Assembly: GCF_002906155.1 (NCBI RefSeq)
Contig: NZ_MUJK01000001.1
Location: 744,001 to 808,000, forward strand
Source: Pseudomonas laurylsulfativorans
GTDB taxonomy: Bacteria; Pseudomonadota; Gammaproteobacteria; Pseudomonadales; Pseudomonadaceae
Direction: 5' to 3'
DNA: 64,000 nt
This document shows positions 43,701 to 52,928 of the stretch, piece after piece; the first letter of the stretch is position 1, and each line of letters opens with the position of its first letter. Below the pieces are notes generated by a model. That model was not told the origin of the DNA. It saw only the letters and a list, made by a program, of their open reading frames with translations, and did no database searches. The position numbers and the translations under genes are program-made.

Positions 43701-46700
43701 CGGGCAGCACTGGCGTGCCCTTCAATGGCAGCGTCACTAACCTCGCGGCCGTAGACGGCAACATCATCAATATCGACGGCGGCGATCGACTGCGCCTGGT
43801 CACAGCTATCGAAAACAGCGGCGGTGGTGGTGCCTTCGATGTCAGCACCAGCATCACCCTGCCGACCGGCCTGAGCTTCGTCGGTGGCAGCCTGGCGGCA
43901 GCGAACCTGCAGATCTACCGCGGTGACGGCACGCGGCTGGTGCTGGGCACCGACTACAGCGTGACGGGAAACCAGATCAACTTCCTCGACGCCGGCGGCC
44001 AGGCCACATTCCTCGCCGGGCGCAGCGGCACCGCCGCCGATACCAGCGGCGCCAATCTGGTGGTGATCAGCTACGACGTGGCGGTCAGCAATACCATCGA
44101 GGCCAGCCGTACCCTGCAATCCACCGCGACCCTGAGCAATTACGCCAGCGTCAACGGCGGCACCGACTTCACCCCCACCAACCTCACTGACCTCGCCAAC
44201 CAGCAAATCGCCGCGCCGGTGATTCGCAAAGTGTATGCCGACGGCACGCTGGACAATGGCGACTCCAGTGCCAGCCACACTACCGGCAGCGATCTGGTGA
44301 TCGGCGAAAGCATGCGCTACGACATCGTGATCACCCTGCCCGAAGGCAGCACGCAAAACCTGCGCATCGACGACCTGATCCCAGCGGGCATGCGCCTGGA
44401 TACCACGTTCAACGGCGGCCTGGGTTACCAGATCATCACCACCCGCGCCGGCAGTGGCGCCCTGGGTGCGGACTTCGCCGGCAGCGTGCTGGTCAGTGGT
44501 TTTGGCGGACAAGGCGGCACAGTGGGCAGCGATGGCGTGGATGCGCGCTGGACCTTCAGCGTGTCCAGTGCGTCGGCCGACAACCAGGCCGCCAACAATA
44601 CCTTCGTGATACGCCTGCAATTGGTGGCCAACAACGTCATCGGCAACCAGGCGAACGTTTCCCGGCAAAACAGCGCGCAATTGGTTTACAGCGACCCGGA
44701 CACCAACACCGCCAACGGCAATGTGGCGGTGGATCGCACGGTCGCACTCGCCGGTGGCCAACCGACCGTGATCGTGCGTGAACCCACCCTGCTGGTTAAC
44801 CAGGTACTGACTTCAACCACCGGCAACGGCGGCTACGACCAGGGCGACACCGTCAGCTTCACGATTACCATCAGCAACGGTAGCGCTGCCAGCGACTTCA
44901 ACGCCTTCGACATCAGCTTTCTCGATACCCTGCCGACCCAGCTCAGCAACATTACGCTGGTGGGTGTGCTCTATCAGAACGGCGCCACCAACAATGGCGG
45001 CGTGGGTTTCGAGATTGTTGGCGGTCAGTTGCGCACAGCCAACGGCGCCAACATCGACATTGCCAAGGGCGGCAGCATCGTCTTGCAGGTGACCGGCGTG
45101 GTCAATGCCACGGCGGCGGCCCAGTCCAATTTCACCAACGTGGCAACGGTACAATGGACCAGTCTGGACGGCACGCAAGGGGGTGAGCGCACGGGGGTCG
45201 ATGGCCTGATCAATGGCGGCACGCTCAACGACTACCGCAATGCTTCGACCTTGATCGTGCCCGTGGCACAGACCATTGAAATCTCCCGGGTTGGCGGTTT
45301 ACCCGACACGGCGGCACCGTCCCCGACCACTGCCGCTGTGGAACAGGTGACCATCGGCGAGGTAATTCGCTACCGGGTGGTGGTACTGGTGCCCGAGGGC
45401 AACAACCCCAACTATCAGATTCAGATCACCCTGGCCAATGGCCTTCAGTTCATTTCACCCGACGCACTGGTCAATGCGTTGCGCATTGCGTTCATCTCCA
45501 ATGGTGGGCTGACCAGCGATGCCAGCCTGATCGTCGGTGGCACGCTCAACGTAAACGGCAACGAGAACAGTCCCCAAGCCTTGCCGATCACCCCCGACCT
45601 GTCGGGGTTGTCGCCCACTGGCGTGTTCGACCCGAGCCGCCTGACCGTCGTGACCAATCCCGACGGCAGCCAGGTCGTGACCTTTAACCTCGGTAATGTG
45701 GTCAACAGCGCCAACGACGACGATCTGGAAGGCATCGCCATCGAGTTCAACGTGCGAGTCAGCAACACCTCCAGCAACATCAGCGGCGCGCAACTGGCCG
45801 TCTCGGCCCATGAAATCGTCAATGGCGCGGGCCGCGCCAACAGCGACACGGTTTTCGAACGAATCGTCGAACCGAGCTTCAACGGGCTGGACAAACAGAT
45901 CGTCACGTTCAACCCCAACCCCAGCGGCACCACCGGCAGCGCGACGGTGCAACTGAGCTTCACCCAGAACGGCGGACTGCCAGCATTCGATACGCGAGTC
46001 AGCGACAGCTTTGCCGGTGGCAGCAACTACACCTTGCTCAGCGTCACCATCAACGGCACCCAGTTCGGTCCCGGCAACCTCCCTGCCGGCGTGAGCTTCA
46101 GCACCACCGGCGGTTTGAGTGTCAACTTCGACCAACTGGACGTGGGCGCACAGATTCAGGTGCGCTATCAGGTCACCTTGCCCAATGCCTCGATTGTCGC
46201 CAGCAGCAACGCCACACTGACCTGGAGCAGCCTGCCCGAAGATTTCACCCGTTGGGGTGGCAACTTTGTCGGCATCGACGGCACGGCGAATGGTGAGCGT
46301 ACCGGCAGCACCGTCGGCCCTAACCAGTACATCCTGCGCGACAACGCCGGGCTCGGCGTCATCACCGGCACCCTGTGGAACGACACCGCTTCGCCAACCG
46401 CCAGCGCTACGCCGGACGGCGCCGGCCTGGCCGGACAGACCGTAACCCTGACCTGGGCGGGTGCCGACGGCTTGCTCAACACCAGCGCCGACAACCTGAC
46501 ATTCACCACCGTCACCGACGCCGACGGCCAATACCATTTTGGCGTGCTGCCGCTGGGCGTGTTCCGCATTGATGTGCCGGCCGGGCTGGTCAGCTACCCG
46601 CAGCCGCTGGGCGATTTGCGCGTGCGGGTCGACACCGATGCCGGAACGCTCGGGCAGATCACCATCACCCTGGGCGATGCCGCCACACAGGCGGCCAATG

Positions 46701-49700
46701 CCGGTTACGTCGAACAGAACGACGCACCGGTCAATACCCTGCCCGGCACCCAGAACGGCCAGGAGGACGTGCCGCTGAGCATCGGCGGTATCAGCGTCGC
46801 CGACTTCGACGCAAACCGCGACCCGAATGTCGCCGACCGCAACCTGAGCGTGACCCTGAGTGTACTCAACGGCACCCTGTCCCTCGGTGCAACCGTTCCC
46901 GGCGTTACGGTGACCGGGACCAATACGACCACCCTGACCCTCACCGGCACCCTCGGCAACCTCAATACGGCGCTGGCCAGCCTGCGCTACCTGGGCAATC
47001 TGAACTTCAATGGCACCGATACCCTGACCGTGGTCAGCAACGACCAGGGCAATTATGGCGATGCCAACGGTGATGGACTGCCCGGCGAAGCAGGCGATGC
47101 CCTGAGCGACACCGATACACTGCAAATCATCCTCACCCCGGTCAACGACCCACCGCTTGCGGTCGATGACAGCGCCATCGCCGTTGAAGCCGGCGGCACC
47201 AACAACACAGCTATCGGGGTCGACCCGCGGGGCAATCTGCTGGTCAACGATACCGATGTCGATATCGCCACCGATGCTGACCAGTTGCGCGTGCTGTCGG
47301 TCGGCCCGGGCGCCGGCATCCAGACGCCGGTCGTTGGTGTGGTGGTGATCAACGGCCAGTTCGGCCAGTTGCTGGTCGGCAGCAATGGCTCCTACGAATA
47401 CGTCGTCGATAACAACAATGCCGCCGTACAGGCCCTGCGCTTGTCCGGCCAGACCCTGACCGATCGCTTCGACTACGTTGCCAGTGATCTGGCTGGTGCT
47501 ACCTCTTTGGCCACCTTGACCGTGACCATCCAGGGCGCCAACGACACGCCAGTGGGTGTGAATGACAATGGCGTCGCCGTCGAAGCCGGAGGTGTGGCCA
47601 ACGGCACCCCGGGCAGCGATGCGGTCGGCAATGTGCTGACCAATGACACCGATGTGGACAGCATCGCCAATGGCGAAACAAAGACCGTGACGGGCATCCG
47701 TCCGGTCCCGGAACTGGGTACCGCCGTTTTCGCACCGGTTACCGGTGCCACCAGCGTCGTCGGTCTGTACGGGACCCTGACCATCAACCCCGATGGCAGT
47801 TATCGCTACGTGGTCGATAACGACAACACCCGGGTCCAGCGCCTGAGCGCCGGTGAGCAATTGGTTGAATTCTTCAGCTACCGGGTCACCGATACCGGCG
47901 GGCTCGATGACGTGGCGCAATTGCGCATCGTGGTGCAAGGGGCCGATGACAACCCGGTCGCCAGCGATGACCAGGCCGAGGCACAAGCGGCCTCCTCCAA
48001 CATCAATTCCAGCGAAAGCAACCCCAGTGGCAACGTTGTCCAGTTCCCGAGCCGCCCCGGGCTTGTCGATAACGGCATCGATCATGACGTCGATGCAGTC
48101 GACCAGCCCAGCAGCCAGTTGCTGGTCAACGGCGTGATCAATAAAAGCGAGGCCACCTACAACCCGGCCATCGATGTCCTGAGTGGCGTCGCCACCGGCA
48201 CCACCTCGGCCGACGGCACGGTGGTGGCAGGCCTGTTCGGCACCTTGCGCATCGGCGCCGACGGCTCGTACTTCTACGATGTCGACAGTACCAACGCCAG
48301 CGTCCAGGCGCTCACGGCGGGACAGACCCTGACCGAATTCTTCACCTACCGGATCACCGATACCCACGGGCTGACCGACACTGCGCAACTGGTCATCACC
48401 GTGCACGGTGTCAATGATCCACCCGTGGCGCAAAACGTGATTGCCATTGCCACGGAACAGGGTGGCGTGGCCAACGGCACCCCAGGCCGCGATCCTTCTG
48501 GCGATGCCACGCTCAATGACTTCGACCCCGAAGGCGACCCGTTGACCGTGACCCTGATCAAGGCCGGTGCAGAGGGTGATGCAGGCACGCCAATCGCCGT
48601 CAATGCGGGCGGCACGGTGATCGTTGGCCGGTACGGAACGTTGACGATTTTCCCGGACGGCAGCTACAGCTACGCGCTCGACAATGACAATGTGGATGTT
48701 CAGGCGCTGCGCCGTGGCATCGATTTGTTGCTGGAGCGCTTCACCTACACCGAAAGCGACAACGTCGGCCCGACGCCGGAAACCGACTCGGCAGAAATCA
48801 TCGTGTTGATCCGCGGCCAGAATGACAACCCGGTCGCCGCCGATGACACCGCCATCGCCATTGAATCCGGTGGTACGAACAACAATCAGCCCGGCCTGGA
48901 CCCCATTGGCAATGTGCTGGACAACGATACCGACGTCGACGGTGGCGAGGTGCCCGCCGACCTGCCCGATCACGACTATGGCGAGACCCGTGCCGTGTCG
49001 TCGGTACGCACGGGCAACGAAGCCGCCACCGGCACGGCCGGCACCCTGGGCAGCGAGCTGCGCGGTACCTATGGCTGGCTGACGCTCAATGCAGATGGCA
49101 GCTACAGCTACCGGCTGGACAACAACATGGCCGAGGTCGAGGCGTTGCGGTTCGGCGAACGCCTGGTGGATGCCTTCAGCTACACAGTGATCGATGCCAG
49201 CGGCGCCGAAGATCGCGCGACCTTGAACATCGACATTCGCGGCCGCGATGACACACCGATTCCACGCAACGACATCAGCATTGCCTTCGAGGCTGGCGGT
49301 CTGAACAACGGCACCGCAGGGACCAATCCTTTCGGTAACGTACTGGTCAACGACACCGACGTCGATGGCAGTACCGAAAGGCTCAGCGTGACGGGTTTCA
49401 ACGAAGGGACCTCCGTCGGCGTGCTCGGCAGTGGCCTGGTCGGCAAGTTCGGCACCCTGACGCTGAACGCCGACGGTACCTTCAGTTATCTGGTCGACAA
49501 CAACAACCTGCGGGTCCAGGCCCTGCGCACGCCTTTTGACGTGCTGACGGAAACCTTCACCTATCAGGTCCGCGATCTCTTTGGTGCCAGCAACACCGCC
49601 ACCCTGACCATCCTCATCCGCGGCGCCAACGACAACCCGCGGGCAGCGGACGACAGCACGGTGGCCGTCGAGGCCGGCGGCACAGCCAACGGCACGCCGG

Positions 49701-52700
49701 GGCTGAATCCCACCGGCAATGTGTTGGCCAATGACCGCGATGTCGACGCCAACGACAGCAAGACCGTCACCGATGTCCGGGGTGGCGACAAAACTGCCGG
49801 GGGCACGTTCACCACGGTTGGCACCACGCAAACACTCAACGGCCTTTATGGCACCCTGACCATCAACGCCGACGGCACCTACAGCTATGTGATCAACAAC
49901 AACCTGGCTGCCGTTCAGGCGCTGAAAGTCGGCGATTCGCTGGTCGAAACTTTCACCTACCGGATGCGCGACACCGCCGGCACCACCGATGTCGCCCAAC
50001 TGAGCATCCGCATCGACGGTGCCTGGGATGCCTCCGTGGCGGCCAACGATGTGGCCCTCGCCGTCGCCGATGACGGCAAAGGCAACAGCGTCAACCCGAC
50101 CCGCAACGTGTTGCCCAACGACACCGATGTCGATCAGGGCGACAGCAAGCAAATCACCGGCATCCGCTTTGGCACTGAGGCGGCGGGCGGTGCCCTGGAC
50201 GCCGTTGATCCCGGCACCGATAACACCAACGGCACCTTGATCAACGGACTCTACGGGCAATTGATCATCGGTGCCGACGGCAACTACACCTACGTCGTCG
50301 ACTCCAGCAACCCCACTGTACTGGCGCTGGGACCGCTGCAATTTCTCAATGAGCGCTTCACCTATCAGGTCACCGACCTTGGCGGGCAAAGCGATCTGGC
50401 GGAAATTCACATCATCATCCGCGGGCGCAACTCGGCACCGGTGGCCAATGGCGATGCGTCCACGGCTGTCGAGGCCGGTGGTGTCAACAACAGCCAGAGC
50501 GGCATCGACCCCTCGGGCAATGTGCTGGGCAATGACACCGATGCCGAAGGCGACGCCCTCAACGTATCGGCGATTCGTACCGGCGGGCTGGCCGATACCG
50601 GCACCGGCGGCACCGTGGGCACCGTGCTGCGCGGTCTCTATGGTGATCTGCTGATCAATGCAGACGGCAGCTATTCCTATACCGTCGACAATAACCTCGC
50701 GGTGGTACAGGCCCTGCGTCAAAGCGGCCAAACCCTGACGGACGTCTTCAGCTACACCCTGTCCGACGTCTTCGGTACCAGCAGCCAGGCCGAATTGCGC
50801 ATCACCGTCGATGGGCGCAATGACACCCCGACTGCCCAGAACGATACCGCTGTCGCCGTCGCCGATGACGGCAATGGCAACAGCGTCAACCCGACCCGCA
50901 ACGTGTTGCCCAACGACACCGATGTCGATCAGGGCGACAGCAAGCAAATCACCGGTATCCGCTTTGGCACTGAGGCGGCGGGCGGTGCCCTGGACGCCGT
51001 TGATCCCGGCACCGATAACACCAACGGCACCTTGATCAACGGACTCTACGGGCAATTGATCATCGGTGCCGACGGCAATTACACCTACGTCGTCGACTCC
51101 AGCAACCCCACTGTACTGGCGCTGGGACCGCTGCAATTTCTCAATGAGCGCTTCACCTATCAAGTCACCGACCTTGGCGGGCAAAGCGATCTGGCGGAAA
51201 TTCATATCATCATCCGCGGGCGCAACTCGGCACCGGTGGCCAATGGCGATGCGTCGACGGCAGTCGAGGCCGGTGGTCTCAACAACAGCCAGAGCGGCAT
51301 CGACCCCTCGGGCAATGTACTGGGCAATGACACCGATGCCGAAGGCGACGCCATCAACGTATCGGCGATTCGTACCGGCGGGCTGGCCGATACCGGCACC
51401 GGCGGCACCGTGGGCACCGTGCTGCGCGGGCTCTATGGTGATCTGCTGATCAATGCCGACGGCAGCTACACCTACACCGTCGATAACAGCCTCGCGGTGG
51501 TACAGGCTCTGCGTCAGAGCGGCCAGACCCTGACGGACGTCTTCAGCTACACCCTGTCCGACGTCTTCGGTGCCAGCAGCCAGAGCGAATTGCGCATCAC
51601 CGTCGACGGCCGCAATGACACCCCGATTGCCCAGGACGACAACTCTATCGCCGTCGAAGCCGGCGGCGTGGCCAATGGCACGCCAGGCAGCAATGGCACG
51701 GGCAACGTACTGGCCAACGACAACGATGTCGATGGCGTGGCCAATGGCGAAAGCAAACAGGTGCTGAGTGTCACCGGCGAAAACGGCCAGACCAGCAGCG
51801 CAGGGCAAGTGCTGACCGGACGCTACGGGCAACTGACCATCAACGCGGACGGCAGCTACACCTACCTGATCGACAACAACAACCCGGTGGTCCAGGCGCT
51901 GCGCACGGCGGGCGAAACCCTCAGCGAGACCTTCACCTACCGCATGACCGACACCGCCGGGGTCACTTCGGATGCACGCCTGACCGTGGTCATCCAGGGT
52001 GCCGACGACAACCCGGTGGCGCAAAACGACAGCGCCACCGCCAGCGACCAGACACCGGCGCCGCAAGCGACGGGCAATGTACTGCCCAATGACAGCGACG
52101 TGGATGGCAACGATCATCTGCAAGTAACCGGGGTACGCACCGGGGCCGAAAGCGGCACAGGCACGACGGGCGTCATCGGCCAGCCGATCCTCGGTCTCTA
52201 CGGCACTCTGGTGCTCAACGCCGATGGCAGCTGGACCTACACCATCGACCAGAGCAATCCCCAAGTGCTGGCAGCCGCCGGCCTGGGCCTGGTGCTTCAG
52301 GATGTCTTTACCTACACCATCAATGATCTTGCCGGGGCCAGCGACCAGGCGGAACTGGTGATCACCCTGGACATTGCCACGCCGTTCATCCCGGCACCCC
52401 AAGGTAATTTCTTCGACCGTGACCTCAACCGGCAAGACGGCAGCCTGCTGATTCCCGACCCGTTACCGGCGATCTTCGTGACACCAGTGGTCGAGCGTAA
52501 CGCCCGGTTGAATGAACTCTCGACTTGGAACGCCGATGGCAGCAACTTGCGCATAAGCTCCAGCGGCGAGTTCACCAGCGATTCGCTGGCCAGTGGGTTG
52601 GGGTTGGTGCCCGGACAATTCGTCGCCGAAGCCGTACGAGACAGCCGAATTGAAAGTGAACTGGAAATGGCCTGGATTCTTGGCCGACATGGCCGTGTCG

Positions 52701-52885
52701 GCCTGAGTGCCGACGGGTTGTTGAGCGACCCGTCGCTGTTCGCCGTCGATGCCGCCGAATTGACCCACGGACCGGCACAGGTGGAAAAGCCGGAAAAAGC
52801 CCAGGAGCCACGCACGGCGAAGGGTTTCAGCGCACAGGTACGCCATGCCGCTCAACGCCTGCACCCGACCCATCGGGGCAACTGA
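40772..52885 (+). CDS. Giant repeat surface protein with LEPR-type motif and DUF4347 domain (4037 residues)
   Basis: Residues 20-30 contain LALEPRILFDG, the LEPR-XLL sorting motif found at the start of very large repeat proteins. A DUF4347 domain follows at about 75-240. Residues about 245-1860 are DUF11/isopeptide-like beta-sandwich repeats, 1860-1985 an SdrD B-like module (GVITGTLWNDTASP), and about 2120-3865 thirteen cadherin/VCBS-like repeats of the form NDNPVAQDD...NVLANDTDVD...LTINADGSYTYVVDN. The last 170 residues are non-repetitive. There is no classical signal peptide and no RTX glycine-rich repeat. The four genes after it form one block and probably export and process it. It is likely an adhesin. 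Confidence 0.92.
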   Translation: MQGSGRSFSGIHLRPQRQALALEPRILFDGAAASAAADQHHSDPSATPAAVDAPATHATPTEGRATTEQAPSAARSLLVLDSRIENRDQLLAQLPGNVTAIVVNPGEDGLAAISAALAQLGKVDSIQVMSHGGAGQFTLGNRTITSDNVDQLGQTFEQWRSNLTEGADIQLYGCDIGAGTAGKTLVAELARWTGADVAASSNDTGSTRAGGDWTLETKVGDIDKSIAISSAAMAGFDGLLADAAPTATLPSAGSDVLLGDNFSFTVNFSNPSTQAGFAPFINLALPTTGRDGNDGVNFISASYLGQNLITHSVTFDSNGNATHPLAKDANGNFLIINASTYGMRAGDTLVVIELPFASVTNGQPVIPVQINASLSNLADTSFSNGTPDLTIRTSGGFQFGNDALDNPTNDPSLIQAGTAAFVVHPTVITFDEILNTPEGETATGPNYGRTLTLSVTPAPGQTLSNVVVTQPLPDNVQVTAITPGVGGRVTSITLHDGTVVTNAVQIAVLIAADDVFIDSFSVTYASLTGKTDTVVAFYVPEVDANGLPIINPVTGDDVTITLAAPSASGQWVPLDPRDVTAPNTTIEFSGTGITTQFIAKSITLLKTVTVQTDVGHTGVTPGDTLQYSLNLAVSDYFAFGKDIFNDGQLVIRDQLSDGQTLTGTPTLTVTINGVQQSITLVTTAVNNADGSTSMAFDIAQSLRNSFALRGWLNGDLAFDQQLQGAMLAVLSYSAIVGQTYKPPSGNPQPEINEGDELGNSAVVDGTLLQDPLNLTGQSETDNSATTSVIPTSVVDINLVEVNNGTPPASGELRPGDEVTFQLSYDLVTGDYEQFKLTAYLPLPLFNVGGVTWTTGSDVGQWQIAPGNTNAGGVVSVTSADGNSVVFDFGSFTTVDTTGSRIVIRFTVRVGDQPFADQRSLDVLAQSSQQTTLTDRTLVSSDVAVIVSVAEPVLNIKHGVVSGTNGTVSNTTGSWNPPGSTGVPFNGSVTNLAAVDGNIINIDGGDRLRLVTAIENSGGGGAFDVSTSITLPTGLSFVGGSLAAANLQIYRGDGTRLVLGTDYSVTGNQINFLDAGGQATFLAGRSGTAADTSGANLVVISYDVAVSNTIEASRTLQSTATLSNYASVNGGTDFTPTNLTDLANQQIAAPVIRKVYADGTLDNGDSSASHTTGSDLVIGESMRYDIVITLPEGSTQNLRIDDLIPAGMRLDTTFNGGLGYQIITTRAGSGALGADFAGSVLVSGFGGQGGTVGSDGVDARWTFSVSSASADNQAANNTFVIRLQLVANNVIGNQANVSRQNSAQLVYSDPDTNTANGNVAVDRTVALAGGQPTVIVREPTLLVNQVLTSTTGNGGYDQGDTVSFTITISNGSAASDFNAFDISFLDTLPTQLSNITLVGVLYQNGATNNGGVGFEIVGGQLRTANGANIDIAKGGSIVLQVTGVVNATAAAQSNFTNVATVQWTSLDGTQGGERTGVDGLINGGTLNDYRNASTLIVPVAQTIEISRVGGLPDTAAPSPTTAAVEQVTIGEVIRYRVVVLVPEGNNPNYQIQITLANGLQFISPDALVNALRIAFISNGGLTSDASLIVGGTLNVNGNENSPQALPITPDLSGLSPTGVFDPSRLTVVTNPDGSQVVTFNLGNVVNSANDDDLEGIAIEFNVRVSNTSSNISGAQLAVSAHEIVNGAGRANSDTVFERIVEPSFNGLDKQIVTFNPNPSGTTGSATVQLSFTQNGGLPAFDTRVSDSFAGGSNYTLLSVTINGTQFGPGNLPAGVSFSTTGGLSVNFDQLDVGAQIQVRYQVTLPNASIVASSNATLTWSSLPEDFTRWGGNFVGIDGTANGERTGSTVGPNQYILRDNAGLGVITGTLWNDTASPTASATPDGAGLAGQTVTLTWAGADGLLNTSADNLTFTTVTDADGQYHFGVLPLGVFRIDVPAGLVSYPQPLGDLRVRVDTDAGTLGQITITLGDAATQAANAGYVEQNDAPVNTLPGTQNGQEDVPLSIGGISVADFDANRDPNVADRNLSVTLSVLNGTLSLGATVPGVTVTGTNTTTLTLTGTLGNLNTALASLRYLGNLNFNGTDTLTVVSNDQGNYGDANGDGLPGEAGDALSDTDTLQIILTPVNDPPLAVDDSAIAVEAGGTNNTAIGVDPRGNLLVNDTDVDIATDADQLRVLSVGPGAGIQTPVVGVVVINGQFGQLLVGSNGSYEYVVDNNNAAVQALRLSGQTLTDRFDYVASDLAGATSLATLTVTIQGANDTPVGVNDNGVAVEAGGVANGTPGSDAVGNVLTNDTDVDSIANGETKTVTGIRPVPELGTAVFAPVTGATSVVGLYGTLTINPDGSYRYVVDNDNTRVQRLSAGEQLVEFFSYRVTDTGGLDDVAQLRIVVQGADDNPVASDDQAEAQAASSNINSSESNPSGNVVQFPSRPGLVDNGIDHDVDAVDQPSSQLLVNGVINKSEATYNPAIDVLSGVATGTTSADGTVVAGLFGTLRIGADGSYFYDVDSTNASVQALTAGQTLTEFFTYRITDTHGLTDTAQLVITVHGVNDPPVAQNVIAIATEQGGVANGTPGRDPSGDATLNDFDPEGDPLTVTLIKAGAEGDAGTPIAVNAGGTVIVGRYGTLTIFPDGSYSYALDNDNVDVQALRRGIDLLLERFTYTESDNVGPTPETDSAEIIVLIRGQNDNPVAADDTAIAIESGGTNNNQPGLDPIGNVLDNDTDVDGGEVPADLPDHDYGETRAVSSVRTGNEAATGTAGTLGSELRGTYGWLTLNADGSYSYRLDNNMAEVEALRFGERLVDAFSYTVIDASGAEDRATLNIDIRGRDDTPIPRNDISIAFEAGGLNNGTAGTNPFGNVLVNDTDVDGSTERLSVTGFNEGTSVGVLGSGLVGKFGTLTLNADGTFSYLVDNNNLRVQALRTPFDVLTETFTYQVRDLFGASNTATLTILIRGANDNPRAADDSTVAVEAGGTANGTPGLNPTGNVLANDRDVDANDSKTVTDVRGGDKTAGGTFTTVGTTQTLNGLYGTLTINADGTYSYVINNNLAAVQALKVGDSLVETFTYRMRDTAGTTDVAQLSIRIDGAWDASVAANDVALAVADDGKGNSVNPTRNVLPNDTDVDQGDSKQITGIRFGTEAAGGALDAVDPGTDNTNGTLINGLYGQLIIGADGNYTYVVDSSNPTVLALGPLQFLNERFTYQVTDLGGQSDLAEIHIIIRGRNSAPVANGDASTAVEAGGVNNSQSGIDPSGNVLGNDTDAEGDALNVSAIRTGGLADTGTGGTVGTVLRGLYGDLLINADGSYSYTVDNNLAVVQALRQSGQTLTDVFSYTLSDVFGTSSQAELRITVDGRNDTPTAQNDTAVAVADDGNGNSVNPTRNVLPNDTDVDQGDSKQITGIRFGTEAAGGALDAVDPGTDNTNGTLINGLYGQLIIGADGNYTYVVDSSNPTVLALGPLQFLNERFTYQVTDLGGQSDLAEIHIIIRGRNSAPVANGDASTAVEAGGLNNSQSGIDPSGNVLGNDTDAEGDAINVSAIRTGGLADTGTGGTVGTVLRGLYGDLLINADGSYTYTVDNSLAVVQALRQSGQTLTDVFSYTLSDVFGASSQSELRITVDGRNDTPIAQDDNSIAVEAGGVANGTPGSNGTGNVLANDNDVDGVANGESKQVLSVTGENGQTSSAGQVLTGRYGQLTINADGSYTYLIDNNNPVVQALRTAGETLSETFTYRMTDTAGVTSDARLTVVIQGADDNPVAQNDSATASDQTPAPQATGNVLPNDSDVDGNDHLQVTGVRTGAESGTGTTGVIGQPILGLYGTLVLNADGSWTYTIDQSNPQVLAAAGLGLVLQDVFTYTINDLAGASDQAELVITLDIATPFIPAPQGNFFDRDLNRQDGSLLIPDPLPAIFVTPVVERNARLNELSTWNADGSNLRISSSGEFTSDSLASGLGLVPGQFVAEAVRDSRIESELEMAWILGRHGRVGLSADGLLSDPSLFAVDAAELTHGPAQVEKPEKAQEPRTAKGFSAQVRHAAQRLHPTHRGN
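50059..51648 (+). repeat. Near-identical tandem 795-bp duplication inside the giant gene
   Basis: The segment 50059-50853 is repeated at 50854-51648 with few differences (for example GGCAAAGGC versus GGCAATGGC). Each unit encodes 265 residues, that is two VCBS-like modules (VADDGKGNSVNPTRNV then NSAPVANGDASTAVEAGG). Such copies are recent and could vary in number between strains. Confidence 0.9.
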
Positions 52886-52928
52886 AATGACCAGCCAGAA
52901 TAAATTCAAAGAGCACAAAGGATTGAAC

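Noticed and set aside
45455..52435. Antisense frame of 2326 codons on the minus strand
   Set aside because: It lies entirely within the giant gene. The high third-position GC and repeats of the coding strand keep the opposite frame open; its product has no domain pattern beyond a mirrored repeat.
40772..52885. LapA/RTX-type adhesin with type I secretion
   Set aside because: No RTX nonapeptides, no LapA-type retention module or dialanine site near the N-terminus, and no ABC transporter gene next to it.
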